Assembly: GCA_038527215.1 (NCBI GenBank)
Contig: JBCBGC010000060.1
Span: 1-44,795 of the forward strand
Direction of reading: 5' to 3'
Length of the DNA stretch: 44,795 nt
Source of the DNA: JAWPMV01 sp038527215
Lineage (GTDB): Bacteria > Bacteroidota > Bacteroidia > J057
Shown: positions 16,850-24,653 of the stretch, piece by piece
Layout of the letters: each line of letters opens with the position of its first letter
Numbering within the stretch: the first letter of the stretch is position 1
The notes under the pieces: model-generated
Databases searched by the model: none
Told to the model about the DNA's origin: nothing
What the model saw: only the letters and a program-made list of their open reading frames with translations
Translations under genes and position numbers: made by a program

Positions 16850-18214
16850 ATGGCAAAAACCAAATCCGTGTATGTATGCCAGGAATGTGGTGCCACCCAT
16901 CTCAAGTGGGCTGGCCGCTGTTCGGCTTGTGATAGCTGGGGAACCCTGGTAGAAGAGATCGAGCAACCTAAGCATCGCAAGGGCATTGCCCCGGTGGCGA
17001 CCAGCAAAGCCAGTCATCCCAAAACGCTTTCTCAAATAGAAGCGGTAACCGAAAAAAGGCTGGTTACGCCTGATGAAGAAATGAACCGGGTGCTGGGAGG
17101 CGGGATCGTGGAAGGTTCGGTGGTGCTGATCGGCGGGGAACCCGGAATCGGTAAGTCCACCCTTTTGTTACAACTGGCCCTACAACTCAGTCCGGCCAAA
17201 GTGCTGTACGTGAGTGGGGAGGAAAGTGAGCAACAGATCAAGCTACGGGCGGAGCGTATTCCTCATCAAAATACCAACTTATACATCGCTTCGGAAACCC
17301 ATTTGGAGCGAATGGTGAAGTTTTATGAGGAAATCAAACCAGATATCCTGGTGGTAGATTCTATCCAAACCATCTATACTGAAGCGCTGGAATCTGCTCC
17401 TGGGAGCGTATCTCAAGTACGGGAAAGCGCTGCCAAATTGATCCGCTTTGCCAAAGAAGTGAACCTGCCGGTCTTTATGATTGGGCATATCACCAAAGAG
17501 GGGAACCTGGCTGGTCCCAAGGTATTGGAGCATATGGTAGATACGGTGATTTCCTTTCAGGGAGATCGGCACAACAGCTATCGCATGATCCGAACCAGCA
17601 AAAACCGCTTCGGTTCGACCATGGAAATCGGCATCTATGAAATGATTTCCGAGGGCTTGCGGGAAGTAGCCAATCCATCCGAAATATTCCTTTCAGAGTC
17701 TGCGGAAGATTTTTCCGGGGTCAGTATAGCGGCGACCATGGAAGGCCTGAGACCTCTGTTAATAGAAACCCAGGCCCTGGCCAGTCCCATGGCCTATGGT
17801 ACGGCTCAACGTAGTGCTACCGGATTCGATCTTAGACGGCTGAATATGCTGTTGGCGGTATTGGAAAAGCGCTGCGGCTTTAAGATGGGAGAGAAGGACG
17901 TGTTTATCAATATCACCGGAGGGCTAAAGGTGGAAGATCCAGCTCTGGACCTTTCGTTGATTTGTTCAGTGATTTCTTCTCTCCATGATTTGCCGATTCC
18001 CAAGGATACGGTCTTCGCGGCGGAGGTGGGCCTCTCCGGGGAAGTGAGAGCCGTTTCCCGTCTGGAACCCAGGATAGCCGAAGCCGCCAAGCTGGGGTTC
18101 AAGCGGATGTTTGTTGCCAAAAGTCAGGCCGGTAACCTTTCCCAGAATTTCCCAGGTATCAAGGTCGTAGGAGTGGGCAAACTTGAGGAAGTATTCCGCG
18201 CCGTATTTGGGTAG
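16850..18214 (+). CDS. radA: DNA repair protein RadA
   Basis: 454 residues. Domains in order: a four-Cys zinc finger ('CQECGATHLKWAGRCSACDS', residues about 10-29), a RecA-like ATPase with Walker A 'GGEPGIGKSTLLLQ' and Walker B 'ILVVDSIQT', the RadA-specific 'KNRFG' motif, and a C-terminal Lon-like domain ('FAAEVGLSGEVRAVSRLE') without the protease Ser. RadA is a hexameric branch-migration helicase in homologous recombination. The gene ends 8 bases before the convergent thioredoxin-fold gene, with no visible terminator between them. Confidence 0.97.
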   Translation: MAKTKSVYVCQECGATHLKWAGRCSACDSWGTLVEEIEQPKHRKGIAPVATSKASHPKTLSQIEAVTEKRLVTPDEEMNRVLGGGIVEGSVVLIGGEPGIGKSTLLLQLALQLSPAKVLYVSGEESEQQIKLRAERIPHQNTNLYIASETHLERMVKFYEEIKPDILVVDSIQTIYTEALESAPGSVSQVRESAAKLIRFAKEVNLPVFMIGHITKEGNLAGPKVLEHMVDTVISFQGDRHNSYRMIRTSKNRFGSTMEIGIYEMISEGLREVANPSEIFLSESAEDFSGVSIAATMEGLRPLLIETQALASPMAYGTAQRSATGFDLRRLNMLLAVLEKRCGFKMGEKDVFINITGGLKVEDPALDLSLICSVISSLHDLPIPKDTVFAAEVGLSGEVRAVSRLEPRIAEAAKLGFKRMFVAKSQAGNLSQNFPGIKVVGVGKLEEVFRAVFG

Positions 18215-18222
18215 GACCAGGA

Positions 18223-18738
18223 TTAGTTGGTGCTGGAAGCAATGCCGGGTTTGGCCAGCAGCTTCTTCAAAGGATTGCTCAGGCGGACTGGCATAGGCGC
18301 CCGATCCATGATCAAGCTTCCCCGGGGGTCTATCAGAATAGCCCGGGGGAACTTCAGCAGGCTGAATTCCTCAACAATTTTCTGCTCTGGCCCTGCCCAG
18401 TAATGCGTCCCGGCCAGGCTATGTTTGTGTAAGGTCTTCTTCCAGCGTTTGGCTTCCTGGTCTACGTTGACGGTGACGAACTCCACTGGAAAACCAGCGA
18501 ATTGCTTTATTTGATAAGCGAGGGCAGGGAAGCAGTCCATGGCTTCATCCGACCAGCTGCTCCAGATCAACACATATACATATTTTCCTTCCAGGTAGTC
18601 CAATGACACCGATACACCGTCCTGATCCTGAAGGTTCAGATCGGGTAAAGGTTCCGGCCCTTGAGGGAGCGGATAACGCTGTCCGATGGCATAGGGGAGA
18701 TTGATGAGGAGAAACAGGCCAAAAATGAACTTTCGCAT
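18223..18738 (-). CDS. Secreted thioredoxin-fold (TlpA-like) protein without CxxC
   Basis: 171 residues with a signal peptide (MRKFIFGLFLLINLPYAIGQ). The rest fits a TlpA/AhpC-type thioredoxin fold: 'LQDQDGVSVSLDYLEGKYVY', the strand 'VLIWSSWSDEAMDCFPAL', 'VEFVTVNVDQEAKRW', and the cis-Pro strand 'KFPRAILIDPRGSLI'. Where redox-active members have W-C-x-x-C, this has S-S-W-S, with a single Cys a few residues later, so disulphide exchange by the usual mechanism is not expected. It may have a structural or single-Cys role in the periplasm. Its promoter would share the 140-base divergent region with the WG-repeat gene. Confidence 0.8.
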   Translation of the reverse strand: MRKFIFGLFLLINLPYAIGQRYPLPQGPEPLPDLNLQDQDGVSVSLDYLEGKYVYVLIWSSWSDEAMDCFPALAYQIKQFAGFPVEFVTVNVDQEAKRWKKTLHKHSLAGTHYWAGPEQKIVEEFSLLKFPRAILIDPRGSLIMDRAPMPVRLSNPLKKLLAKPGIASSTN

Positions 18739-18841
18739 AAGGTAAATATTGTGGAATATCCATTATGGTGAAAACTATTCTTGCTCCTTTTCCAACCTTA
18801 TTTTTTCTGCAATATCCTTTCATACAAGACCCTTCCAGTGC

Positions 18842-18872
18842 TTTGAGCATCAGGGATATTTGGTTACATTTG
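18842..18872 (+). promoter_or_regulatory. Consensus Bacteroidota promoter of the WG-repeat gene
   Basis: TTTG (18842-18845), a 19-base spacer and TACATTTG (18865-18872) match the housekeeping consensus at every defined position. Transcription normally starts about 5-8 bases after the -7 box; the ATG is at 18879, six bases past its end, so the transcript is predicted to be leaderless or nearly so. Confidence 0.75.
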
Positions 18873-18878
18873 ACTGTT

Positions 18879-20123
18879 ATGAGCGCGAACATTCCATTTC
18901 AACGTCTTTTTTTAACCCTGCTTACCGGCTGGCTTCTCAGTGGTTGTGGTGGCGGAAATGGGGTAGAGATTCATCGTTGGCCTATCCAGGAAAACGGATT
19001 GTACGGTTACATTGATGATGACGGGGACCAGGTGATTGCCTGCCAGTTTGCGTATGGCATGCCATTTTCCGAAATGATAGGCGGGGTCAATGTAGGAGGA
19101 ACCGCCGTAAGAGGGGACGTCCCTACCGATGGGAAGTGGGGCTTCATTGATATGAATGGTAATTTTATCATCAACCCCAAATATGATCCCATTCCTAATG
19201 GAGCTGCCCCCTTCAATCTGAATGAGCTTTCCCGAAACGTGATGCATCAGGGATATATCTTTTCAGAGAAGCTGGCCCCGGTTTATAAGGATGGCCGATG
19301 GATTTATATTGCTTATTTACCCGAAAAAAAGAAAGATACGGTATATATAGACTACGCTTCTAAAGTCGTCGATGGGGTCAAAAAACAGTGGCCCATTCAA
19401 TCAGCTCGTAGCTTTTCCAACGGATTGGCGGCGGTATACCTGGACAACAAATGGGGCTATATAAATTATTGGGGCGATATCATCATTGAACCTAAATACC
19501 TCTATCCGGTCAATTTTTCCGAAGGCATGGTCCTGGTGATGGATGAAGACCTGCAAACCCATGTCCTGGACACCTTGGGTAATGAGCGGCTCCCCTTTTA
19601 CCATGTGGAGACCAGCTTTTTTGACAATACAGCTACCGCTAAGAATAAATTCAAGGGAGAAAAGGTACCGCTGAAAGAGGAACTGAAATATACCTTGATT
19701 GATACTGCGGGCGAGTTTTTGTTCGAAGCTCAGTTTGACTACATCGGCCCTTATCAGGATGGCTTATGTCCGGTCCTGATAGGCAGCCAACCCCAAGAAC
19801 TGGTTCTATATCCCGACAAATACGAATCTTTGTCTGTCAAAGGAGGGAAATGGGGCTACATCAATCGCCTGGGCGAAATGATCCATAATCCGGTTTATGA
19901 TAAAGCCCGTGCTTTCAAAGACGGTTTCGCACCAGTTCGCAAAGGCCAGCTTTGGGGGTATATTTCCGCTTCTGGCAGTATGCTAACTTCCTATGAATTC
20001 GTTTGGGCGGGAGATTTTCACGGTGGGATGGCCAAAGTAAAGCTCGGTCCTGCCCACAACACCTATGAAGGAAAATTTGCTTATCTCCATCAAAGCGGTT
20101 CTATCATCTATATTGCGCCCTGA
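18879..20123 (+). CDS. WG-repeat lipoprotein
   Basis: 414 residues from ATG 18879, chosen because the promoter ends just before it and because it gives a good lipoprotein signal ('MSANIPFQRLFLTLLTGWLL' then S-G-C). A longer frame from 18765 has no such signal at its start. The mature protein carries at least five WG/YG-type repeats ('LYGYIDDDGDQVIACQF', 'KWGFIDMNGNFIINPKY', 'KWGYINYWGDIIIEPKY', 'KWGYINRLGEMIHNPVY', 'LWGYISASGSML'), spaced irregularly. WG-repeat proteins are widespread in Bacteroidota; they probably form beta-propeller-like or solenoid binding surfaces. Partner unknown. Confidence 0.88.
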   Translation: MSANIPFQRLFLTLLTGWLLSGCGGGNGVEIHRWPIQENGLYGYIDDDGDQVIACQFAYGMPFSEMIGGVNVGGTAVRGDVPTDGKWGFIDMNGNFIINPKYDPIPNGAAPFNLNELSRNVMHQGYIFSEKLAPVYKDGRWIYIAYLPEKKKDTVYIDYASKVVDGVKKQWPIQSARSFSNGLAAVYLDNKWGYINYWGDIIIEPKYLYPVNFSEGMVLVMDEDLQTHVLDTLGNERLPFYHVETSFFDNTATAKNKFKGEKVPLKEELKYTLIDTAGEFLFEAQFDYIGPYQDGLCPVLIGSQPQELVLYPDKYESLSVKGGKWGYINRLGEMIHNPVYDKARAFKDGFAPVRKGQLWGYISASGSMLTSYEFVWAGDFHGGMAKVKLGPAHNTYEGKFAYLHQSGSIIYIAP

Positions 20124-20903
20124 TCAGGGGGATTCGAACCATAAAGGGTAACATAGTTCGAAAATTAGTCAGATTGCGTCTTTTGACAAAGCACTGACAT
20201 TCCAAATTTTCGTAAACGATATATTCCTTCTACTATATCTTGGTCGCCTTTTTGCTGATAATCAGAGCGAAACATTGGGGACAAAAAAAATATTTCCGGA
20301 TTCGTAACATTTTACCAGGATGAAAGGTAGTTATAGTAGTGATTTCAACATCTTTAGCTGGACAGAAATCATCAAAAGAGGGGAAAAAACACTGGTAGCT
20401 AAGCTTACTTAACACTTTTGAGGGGTTGATCTTGGATAGAAACTCGCTTCTCAAGGCCTTAAGCTTGGCTATGTAAGCATGAAGGTGATCAGGCAAAACA
20501 GTGCTTCTTGATCTGAAATAATTGTTTTTGGAAATAAAATGCGTTTCGTTTGGGGACTTTTATCAGTTTTCTGTAAATTCGCAGAAAATACCAGAATAAG
20601 AGATCTTAAGATCTTTTTTGTTTGGGATACCAGCACTAAAAGTCACAATACGCTTAATAGTAATTTTCATCCTTCCCATCGGAGGATGGAGTATTTACGC
20701 GAAATGATGGAAAGAAATGTGCTTCCCAACTGCATGGTCAGGCTACAGGGTTCTCCGCTCTGGCGATATGCCTATATCCCCCCTCCTGCTTCACCTATCC
20801 GTGAATCACATTTCCCTCACCAAGAATCCAGTATTAAATCAGCCCTATCTAGGGTCCCCTAATTTAACTTTATACTATGATTAGTTTTTAATGCTCTGTA
20901 ACT
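20124..20903. other. AT-rich gene-poor region
   Basis: About 780 bases with visibly lower GC than the flanking genes. Two open stretches exist: a minus-strand frame (20233-20559) with no ATG, ending 'YFFCPQCFALIISKKATKI', and a plus-strand frame (20539-20862) without family features. Neither looks convincing. AT-rich boxes close to the next gene (TAACTTTA near 20864, TAGTTTTT near 20882) could be promoters. A decayed gene or a non-coding RNA cannot be excluded. Confidence 0.5.
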
Positions 20904-23024
20904 ATGGTCAAGAATGCTTTTCCCGTATCGCTTTTATGTGAGCTCAGCACAAAAAGTGATCAACTAACCTTCCCTAATTTTCTCAAGGATCTACTCCGGC
21001 GAGGAAATGTGACTGATTACAGAAAATTAGAGGAATTTCTCATCGTGGAGCTGCAAAATGCTCCTTTACAAAGCCAGGAAACAGTTGACTACTACCTATT
21101 TATTGGTAGACAGTCATTATTATATGCCTTCTTTAGAAGAGACATTGAAGGATTTCAGCAGGTAATGGATTTGTTCAAACACCGCTTGGGCGCCATCAGA
21201 GGGCTCGACCAAATTGAGGTGAACTTTTCCGCCTGGGAGGCTTACATCCAGTTGCTGAAAGCTGCCCTGGAGCGCATGATCAAGCAAGCGCCCATCGAAG
21301 TCTTTGAAGCGCATGTCTCCGCCTTGCCCTGGGGAGATTTTGACGAATCTTTCGTTCCGGAGATATCTCGTTTGTTGGCAGTAACCTATCTTTTCGAAGA
21401 AAATGATGCCCAGGTAAGCAAAGCCAGACTTTGGTTGCATAAAAGCATTTCCGAAGGAAGCTGGGATACGAATCTGATCAATTACCTGTTTCAAGCCCAT
21501 ATGGTCTTGGCTGAAAAAGGAGCTGAGATTACGCGGCAGGTGGAAGATTTGGTCGATACCCTGGAAGAGGGGAGTTCCGAAGCGAATAGTCCTCTGGTGC
21601 AAGGGCTTTACCGACAATTTAGAGATGTGGTAAATGCGGCTAGCCTGACTGCCCATCTTCAAAACTTCGATGATCAGGTAGTCCAATTAGAACAGGGCCA
21701 CCAACGGGTCAAAGAACTGGAAACCTATGTCTATAAGGAAGCCGACCAAATGGCTGGATTTTTCCTCAGTAGTCTTTACCAGGGGATTTCGCAGCAATAC
21801 ATTAGTCTGTTCCAAATTACGGAGGACGAAGTAGAGAAAGCGGCATTTGTCAAAGAAGCAGAGGCTTATCTGACGAAAGCCAGTGAAATTGCTGAACAAT
21901 CCGGCGACCTCGCCCGGGAAATGGGCCTCCGGCACTTACGCACCCAGCAAAATGTAGCCATCGGAAATGGCCTGCCTGAAAAGGATGCCAAAGAGGTGGT
22001 ACAGTATTACAAAAAATCCCAGGATTATCAGACCTACATATCGGCAGCTTCAGCTTATATCAACCTCCTCCAACAGCGGGACCAGGGTCAGAAAGGGTAT
22101 GATCAAATCAATGACATTTTTAAACTGGGCCACCGCAAAATAGAGGAAGGTGGATTTTATTTGATTACCCGGGGATTTGAACTCTGTAACAAGACCTTTT
22201 TAATAGAATCTCGTAAGCCAGGCGTTTCCTGGATGGTGGATAAGCTGGAAGGCGTCTTTGAACAGATCGTGCAGGCGCTGGACTTGATAGAAGAACATCA
22301 CGAAGCCTTCGGTCGAGACCTAATAGACCGGTTCCGTTCTGCCTTTATTAATTTTGAGCCGATTTCCCATTTCCAGATCAGGGTATACCTCGGGTATCAA
22401 TACCAGGAAATAAAGGCGATGCGGATAGGGGCTTTATTGAACGAAGATCCTCTCACCTTGAGATTGGCAGAGAACTTACTGCGTTCGGTAGAGAGCAAAA
22501 ACAATCCCTTGAACTTTATGCTTGCCGAGTGGGATGATTTCAAAAATGTCCCGAATCAGGTTCGCAATAATACCTTAAATAAGTGTATTGACATATCCAA
22601 AGGAGACCTTCCTTTGGCGGCTCAGCACCTGGATTTTTCCTACCGAAATCTCCGCTCTTATATCACTTTTAAGGAAGTGAACCGTTTGGGATTCTTCCTG
22701 GATATGCAGCAAACCAACAATAAACAGTTGGAGCAAGGCATCCGCTATATGTTCTATGATCTATACAAGAATGGGACGATCTTCGAAGTAGTGTTTGATA
22801 TGCCCAAATTCCTGGTGGAGACTGCCCATGACGGATTTTTCTCCCAGGACCTGGAAGAAGCCTTGAAGATCAAGGGTACGACTGCCAAGAAGTACATCAA
22901 GATCATGATAGAGGTCGGCTTGATCAAACAAGAGAAAGGGGTAGGGCGCAAGCACTTCTACCGCCTAATCAGAGAGAATGTCATGACGCGTCTGGGTAAA
23001 GACCAGGCGACTCTGATCAAATAA
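20904..23024 (+). CDS. Helical-repeat protein with C-terminal winged helix
   Basis: 706 residues, mostly predicted alpha-helices in pairs, like TPR or other solenoid repeats ('DYYLFIGRQSLLYAFFRR', 'FVKEAEAYLTKASEIAEQSG', 'DYQTYISAASAYINLLQQ'). The last 70 residues read as a winged helix-turn-helix ('DLEEALKIKGTTAKKYIKIM', then 'EVGLIKQEKGVGRKHFYRL') of the type found at the C-terminus of Fic proteins and in MarR-like regulators; no Fic active-site motif (HPFxxGNG) is present. There is no signal peptide. It may be a cytoplasmic DNA- or protein-binding regulator; I do not recognise the family. It follows an unusually long AT-rich upstream region. Confidence 0.75.
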   Translation: MVKNAFPVSLLCELSTKSDQLTFPNFLKDLLRRGNVTDYRKLEEFLIVELQNAPLQSQETVDYYLFIGRQSLLYAFFRRDIEGFQQVMDLFKHRLGAIRGLDQIEVNFSAWEAYIQLLKAALERMIKQAPIEVFEAHVSALPWGDFDESFVPEISRLLAVTYLFEENDAQVSKARLWLHKSISEGSWDTNLINYLFQAHMVLAEKGAEITRQVEDLVDTLEEGSSEANSPLVQGLYRQFRDVVNAASLTAHLQNFDDQVVQLEQGHQRVKELETYVYKEADQMAGFFLSSLYQGISQQYISLFQITEDEVEKAAFVKEAEAYLTKASEIAEQSGDLAREMGLRHLRTQQNVAIGNGLPEKDAKEVVQYYKKSQDYQTYISAASAYINLLQQRDQGQKGYDQINDIFKLGHRKIEEGGFYLITRGFELCNKTFLIESRKPGVSWMVDKLEGVFEQIVQALDLIEEHHEAFGRDLIDRFRSAFINFEPISHFQIRVYLGYQYQEIKAMRIGALLNEDPLTLRLAENLLRSVESKNNPLNFMLAEWDDFKNVPNQVRNNTLNKCIDISKGDLPLAAQHLDFSYRNLRSYITFKEVNRLGFFLDMQQTNNKQLEQGIRYMFYDLYKNGTIFEVVFDMPKFLVETAHDGFFSQDLEEALKIKGTTAKKYIKIMIEVGLIKQEKGVGRKHFYRLIRENVMTRLGKDQATLIK

Positions 23025-23057
23025 AGGGCAGCTTCGGCTGAAACATGAAATACGGGC

Positions 23058-23092
23058 GGGCAGGTTCATCTGGACTTGCCCTTCCTTTTTTT
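23058..23092 (+). terminator. Terminator after the winged-helix gene
   Basis: GGGCAGG and CTTGCCC (one G-T pair) form a 7-bp stem around a 10-base loop, followed by a T-rich tract with seven T in a row. A separate CAGC-TTCG-GCTG hairpin (23029-23040) sits just after the stop codon. Confidence 0.7.
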
Positions 23093-23105
23093 AGCCAGAA
23101 TTTGT

Positions 23106-23113
23106 TAATTTTG
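23106..23113 (+). promoter_or_regulatory. Candidate -7 box of yebC
   Basis: TAATTTTG is an exact TAnnTTTG match, 47 bases before the start codon and after the upstream terminator. A proper -33 TTTG at 19-20 bases is not visible. Confidence 0.5.
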
Positions 23114-23160
23114 TTTCCCCGGGAAAGTCCCCCGGTTTATCCCAAAAGTTCGAGAAATAT

Positions 23161-23907
23161 ATGGCAGGTCACAGTAAATGGGCGAACATCAAACATCGCA
23201 AAGGCGCCCAGGATGCAAAAAGAGCCAAGCTTTTTACCAAGTTGATCAAGGAGGTAGCGGTGGCTACCAAAGAAGGTGGGCCTGATCCAGACGCCAATCC
23301 TCGACTGCGGATGGCCATCAAAAACGCCCGTAAGGCCTCCGTGCCCAAGGACCGGATTGATGGAGCGGTTTCTAAGGGCTCCGGGGCGGATGGCACCAGC
23401 TACGAAGAAGTTACCTTCGAGGGATATGCCCCTAACGGCATTGCGGTCTTCGTAGAAGCCCTGACCGATAACAATAACCGGACCGTGGCCAATGTCCGGT
23501 CCTACTTCAATAAATACAATGGCAGCCTGGGCAAAAGTGGCTCGGTAGACTATATGTTCGACCGAAAGGGGATCTTTATTTTCCCGGTAGAAGGCCTGGA
23601 TGAAGATGAAATTACCATGGAACTCCTTGACGGAGGCCTGGAAGATATCGAGCAAAGCGACGGAAACTTTGTCGCCACCTGTGCCTTCGAAGACTACGGT
23701 AGCCTCAACGCCAAGCTGGAGGAACTGAACATTGAAGCGGAAAGCTCCCTGGACCGCATTCCGCAGAATACCATGGCCCTGGACGTGGAAAAAGCCCGTT
23801 CCGTGATGAAACTGATCGACGTGATCGAGGACGATGACGACGTGCAGAGCGTTTTCCACAACATGGAAATGAGCGACGAACTCATGGAAGCCCTGGCTGA
23901 GGGATAG
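23161..23907 (+). CDS. yebC: YebC/PmpR family protein (TACO1-like)
   Basis: 248 residues, the usual family length. The N-terminus 'MAGHSKWANIKHRKGAQDAK' and 'PRLRMAIKNARKASVPKDRI' are hallmark sequences; the C-terminal part is acidic and ends 'NMEMSDELMEALAEG'. Members were described as DNA-binding regulators and more recently as translation factors that relieve ribosome stalling at proline stretches, like mitochondrial TACO1. Cytoplasmic. It stands alone: a terminator precedes it and a palindromic repeat remnant follows it. Confidence 0.96.
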   Translation: MAGHSKWANIKHRKGAQDAKRAKLFTKLIKEVAVATKEGGPDPDANPRLRMAIKNARKASVPKDRIDGAVSKGSGADGTSYEEVTFEGYAPNGIAVFVEALTDNNNRTVANVRSYFNKYNGSLGKSGSVDYMFDRKGIFIFPVEGLDEDEITMELLDGGLEDIEQSDGNFVATCAFEDYGSLNAKLEELNIEAESSLDRIPQNTMALDVEKARSVMKLIDVIEDDDDVQSVFHNMEMSDELMEALAEG

Positions 23908-23943
23908 CGGCCATTTACCTTACTCACCTATACTCACATACTC

Positions 23944-24088
23944 TCGGAAAGGCTTTTTACTAGAAGGGAAAAGATTTATCCGGGTTAATATTCCCAAGAT
24001 TCATATTCTGGGGTCTCAATAATCTTGTTTGCATACTCGGAGATCCCGGATATGTCCCCCTCCTGTTAGTCGGAGGCCATTCCGGGAT
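23944..24088. repeat. Degenerate copy of the palindromic repeat family
   Basis: This non-coding stretch resembles the 155-bp repeats near 41 kb in the same order: CGGAAAGGCTTTT, then GGAAAAGATTTATCCGGG, then GGGGTCTC (24010-24017), then CTCGGAGATCCCGGATATG (24036-24054), then ATTCCGGGATGA. The CCCGGATATG and CCATTCCGGG parts can pair with each other around a CTCCT / GGAGG inner stem. It has decayed or diverged compared with the tandem copies but keeps the pairing. Confidence 0.65.
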
Positions 24089-24251
24089 GACATGATTGTT
24101 GGAGCCTATTGCCCGGAAGGCAAGATCTTTAACAGATGAAGGCTGATCCCATTCTAAGTAAACACTTCATCCCATGATTGTCTCTCTCCTGACATTGCTC
24201 AGGCCTCTGAGGCACTAATTTTCCTTTGTGTATATTCAGGGACTCAAAAGA

Positions 24252-24270
24252 CCGGGTAAGGTATACCCGG
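24252..24270 (+). promoter_or_regulatory. Hairpin in the leader of the arsenosugar genes
   Basis: A perfect 7-bp inverted repeat, CCGGGTA and TACCCGG around AGGTA, lies 30 bases before the ATG of the AhpD-like gene. It could be a repressor site or an RNA hairpin; no T-run follows. It is not obviously an ArsR-type operator. Confidence 0.4.
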
Positions 24271-24300
24271 ATGATTGATTACCCAAAACGTGAATAAGAC

Positions 24301-24636
24301 ATGGCTAAGACCTATTTTGACCCAGCAGACCTGGCCAAATTTGGCAATATTACCGAGTGGCAGGAGGAGTATGGAGAAAAGTTTTTTAATTACTATAACT
24401 CCGTCTTTCAGGAAGGCAATCTTACCGCTCGTGAAAAAGCCCTGATTGCCCTGTCCGTAGCCCATGTGGTAGCCTGTCCCTATTGCATTGATGCTTATAC
24501 AAAGACTTGCATCAAAAAAGGCGTAGAGGAAGGCGAGATGATGGAAGCGGTACACGTGGGCGCAGCCATCAAAAGTGGAGCGACCCTGGTCAATGCGGTT
24601 CAAATGATGAACCGGGCCGAGGAGATTATGATGTAA
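24301..24636 (+). CDS. AhpD-like (CMD) protein of arsenosugar biosynthesis
   Basis: 111 residues of the carboxymuconolactone decarboxylase/AhpD fold. The redox motif is 'ACPYCIDAYTKTCIKKG' (C-x-x-C at about residues 59-62), followed by 'EAVHVGAAIKSGATLVNAV', the conserved helix with the active His. Proteins of this type are found beside ArsS and are annotated as arsenosugar biosynthesis-associated peroxidase-like proteins. It begins the two-gene unit with the radical SAM gene, 17 bases apart. Its biochemical role is not established; reducing or protecting an intermediate is a reasonable guess. Confidence 0.88.
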   Translation: MAKTYFDPADLAKFGNITEWQEEYGEKFFNYYNSVFQEGNLTAREKALIALSVAHVVACPYCIDAYTKTCIKKGVEEGEMMEAVHVGAAIKSGATLVNAVQMMNRAEEIMM

Positions 24637-24653
24637 CTCACAGCAAGGAATTT

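Noticed and set aside
20131..20140. GGTTCGAATC on the minus strand, like a tRNA T-loop
   Set aside because: The bases around it cannot form a 5-bp T-stem, and no anticodon or D-arm is present at the right distance; also considered as an attachment site, but there is no integrase or second copy.
20233..20559. Minus-strand open frame ending in a Cys-x-x-Cys segment (FFCPQCF)
   Set aside because: It has no ATG and lacks a second Cys pair for a zinc ribbon; considered a transposase remnant but no other support. Left as part of the AT-rich region.
20539..20862. 107-codon plus-strand open frame before the winged-helix gene
   Set aside because: Irregular composition, no family features, and it ends before the promoter-like boxes of the real gene.
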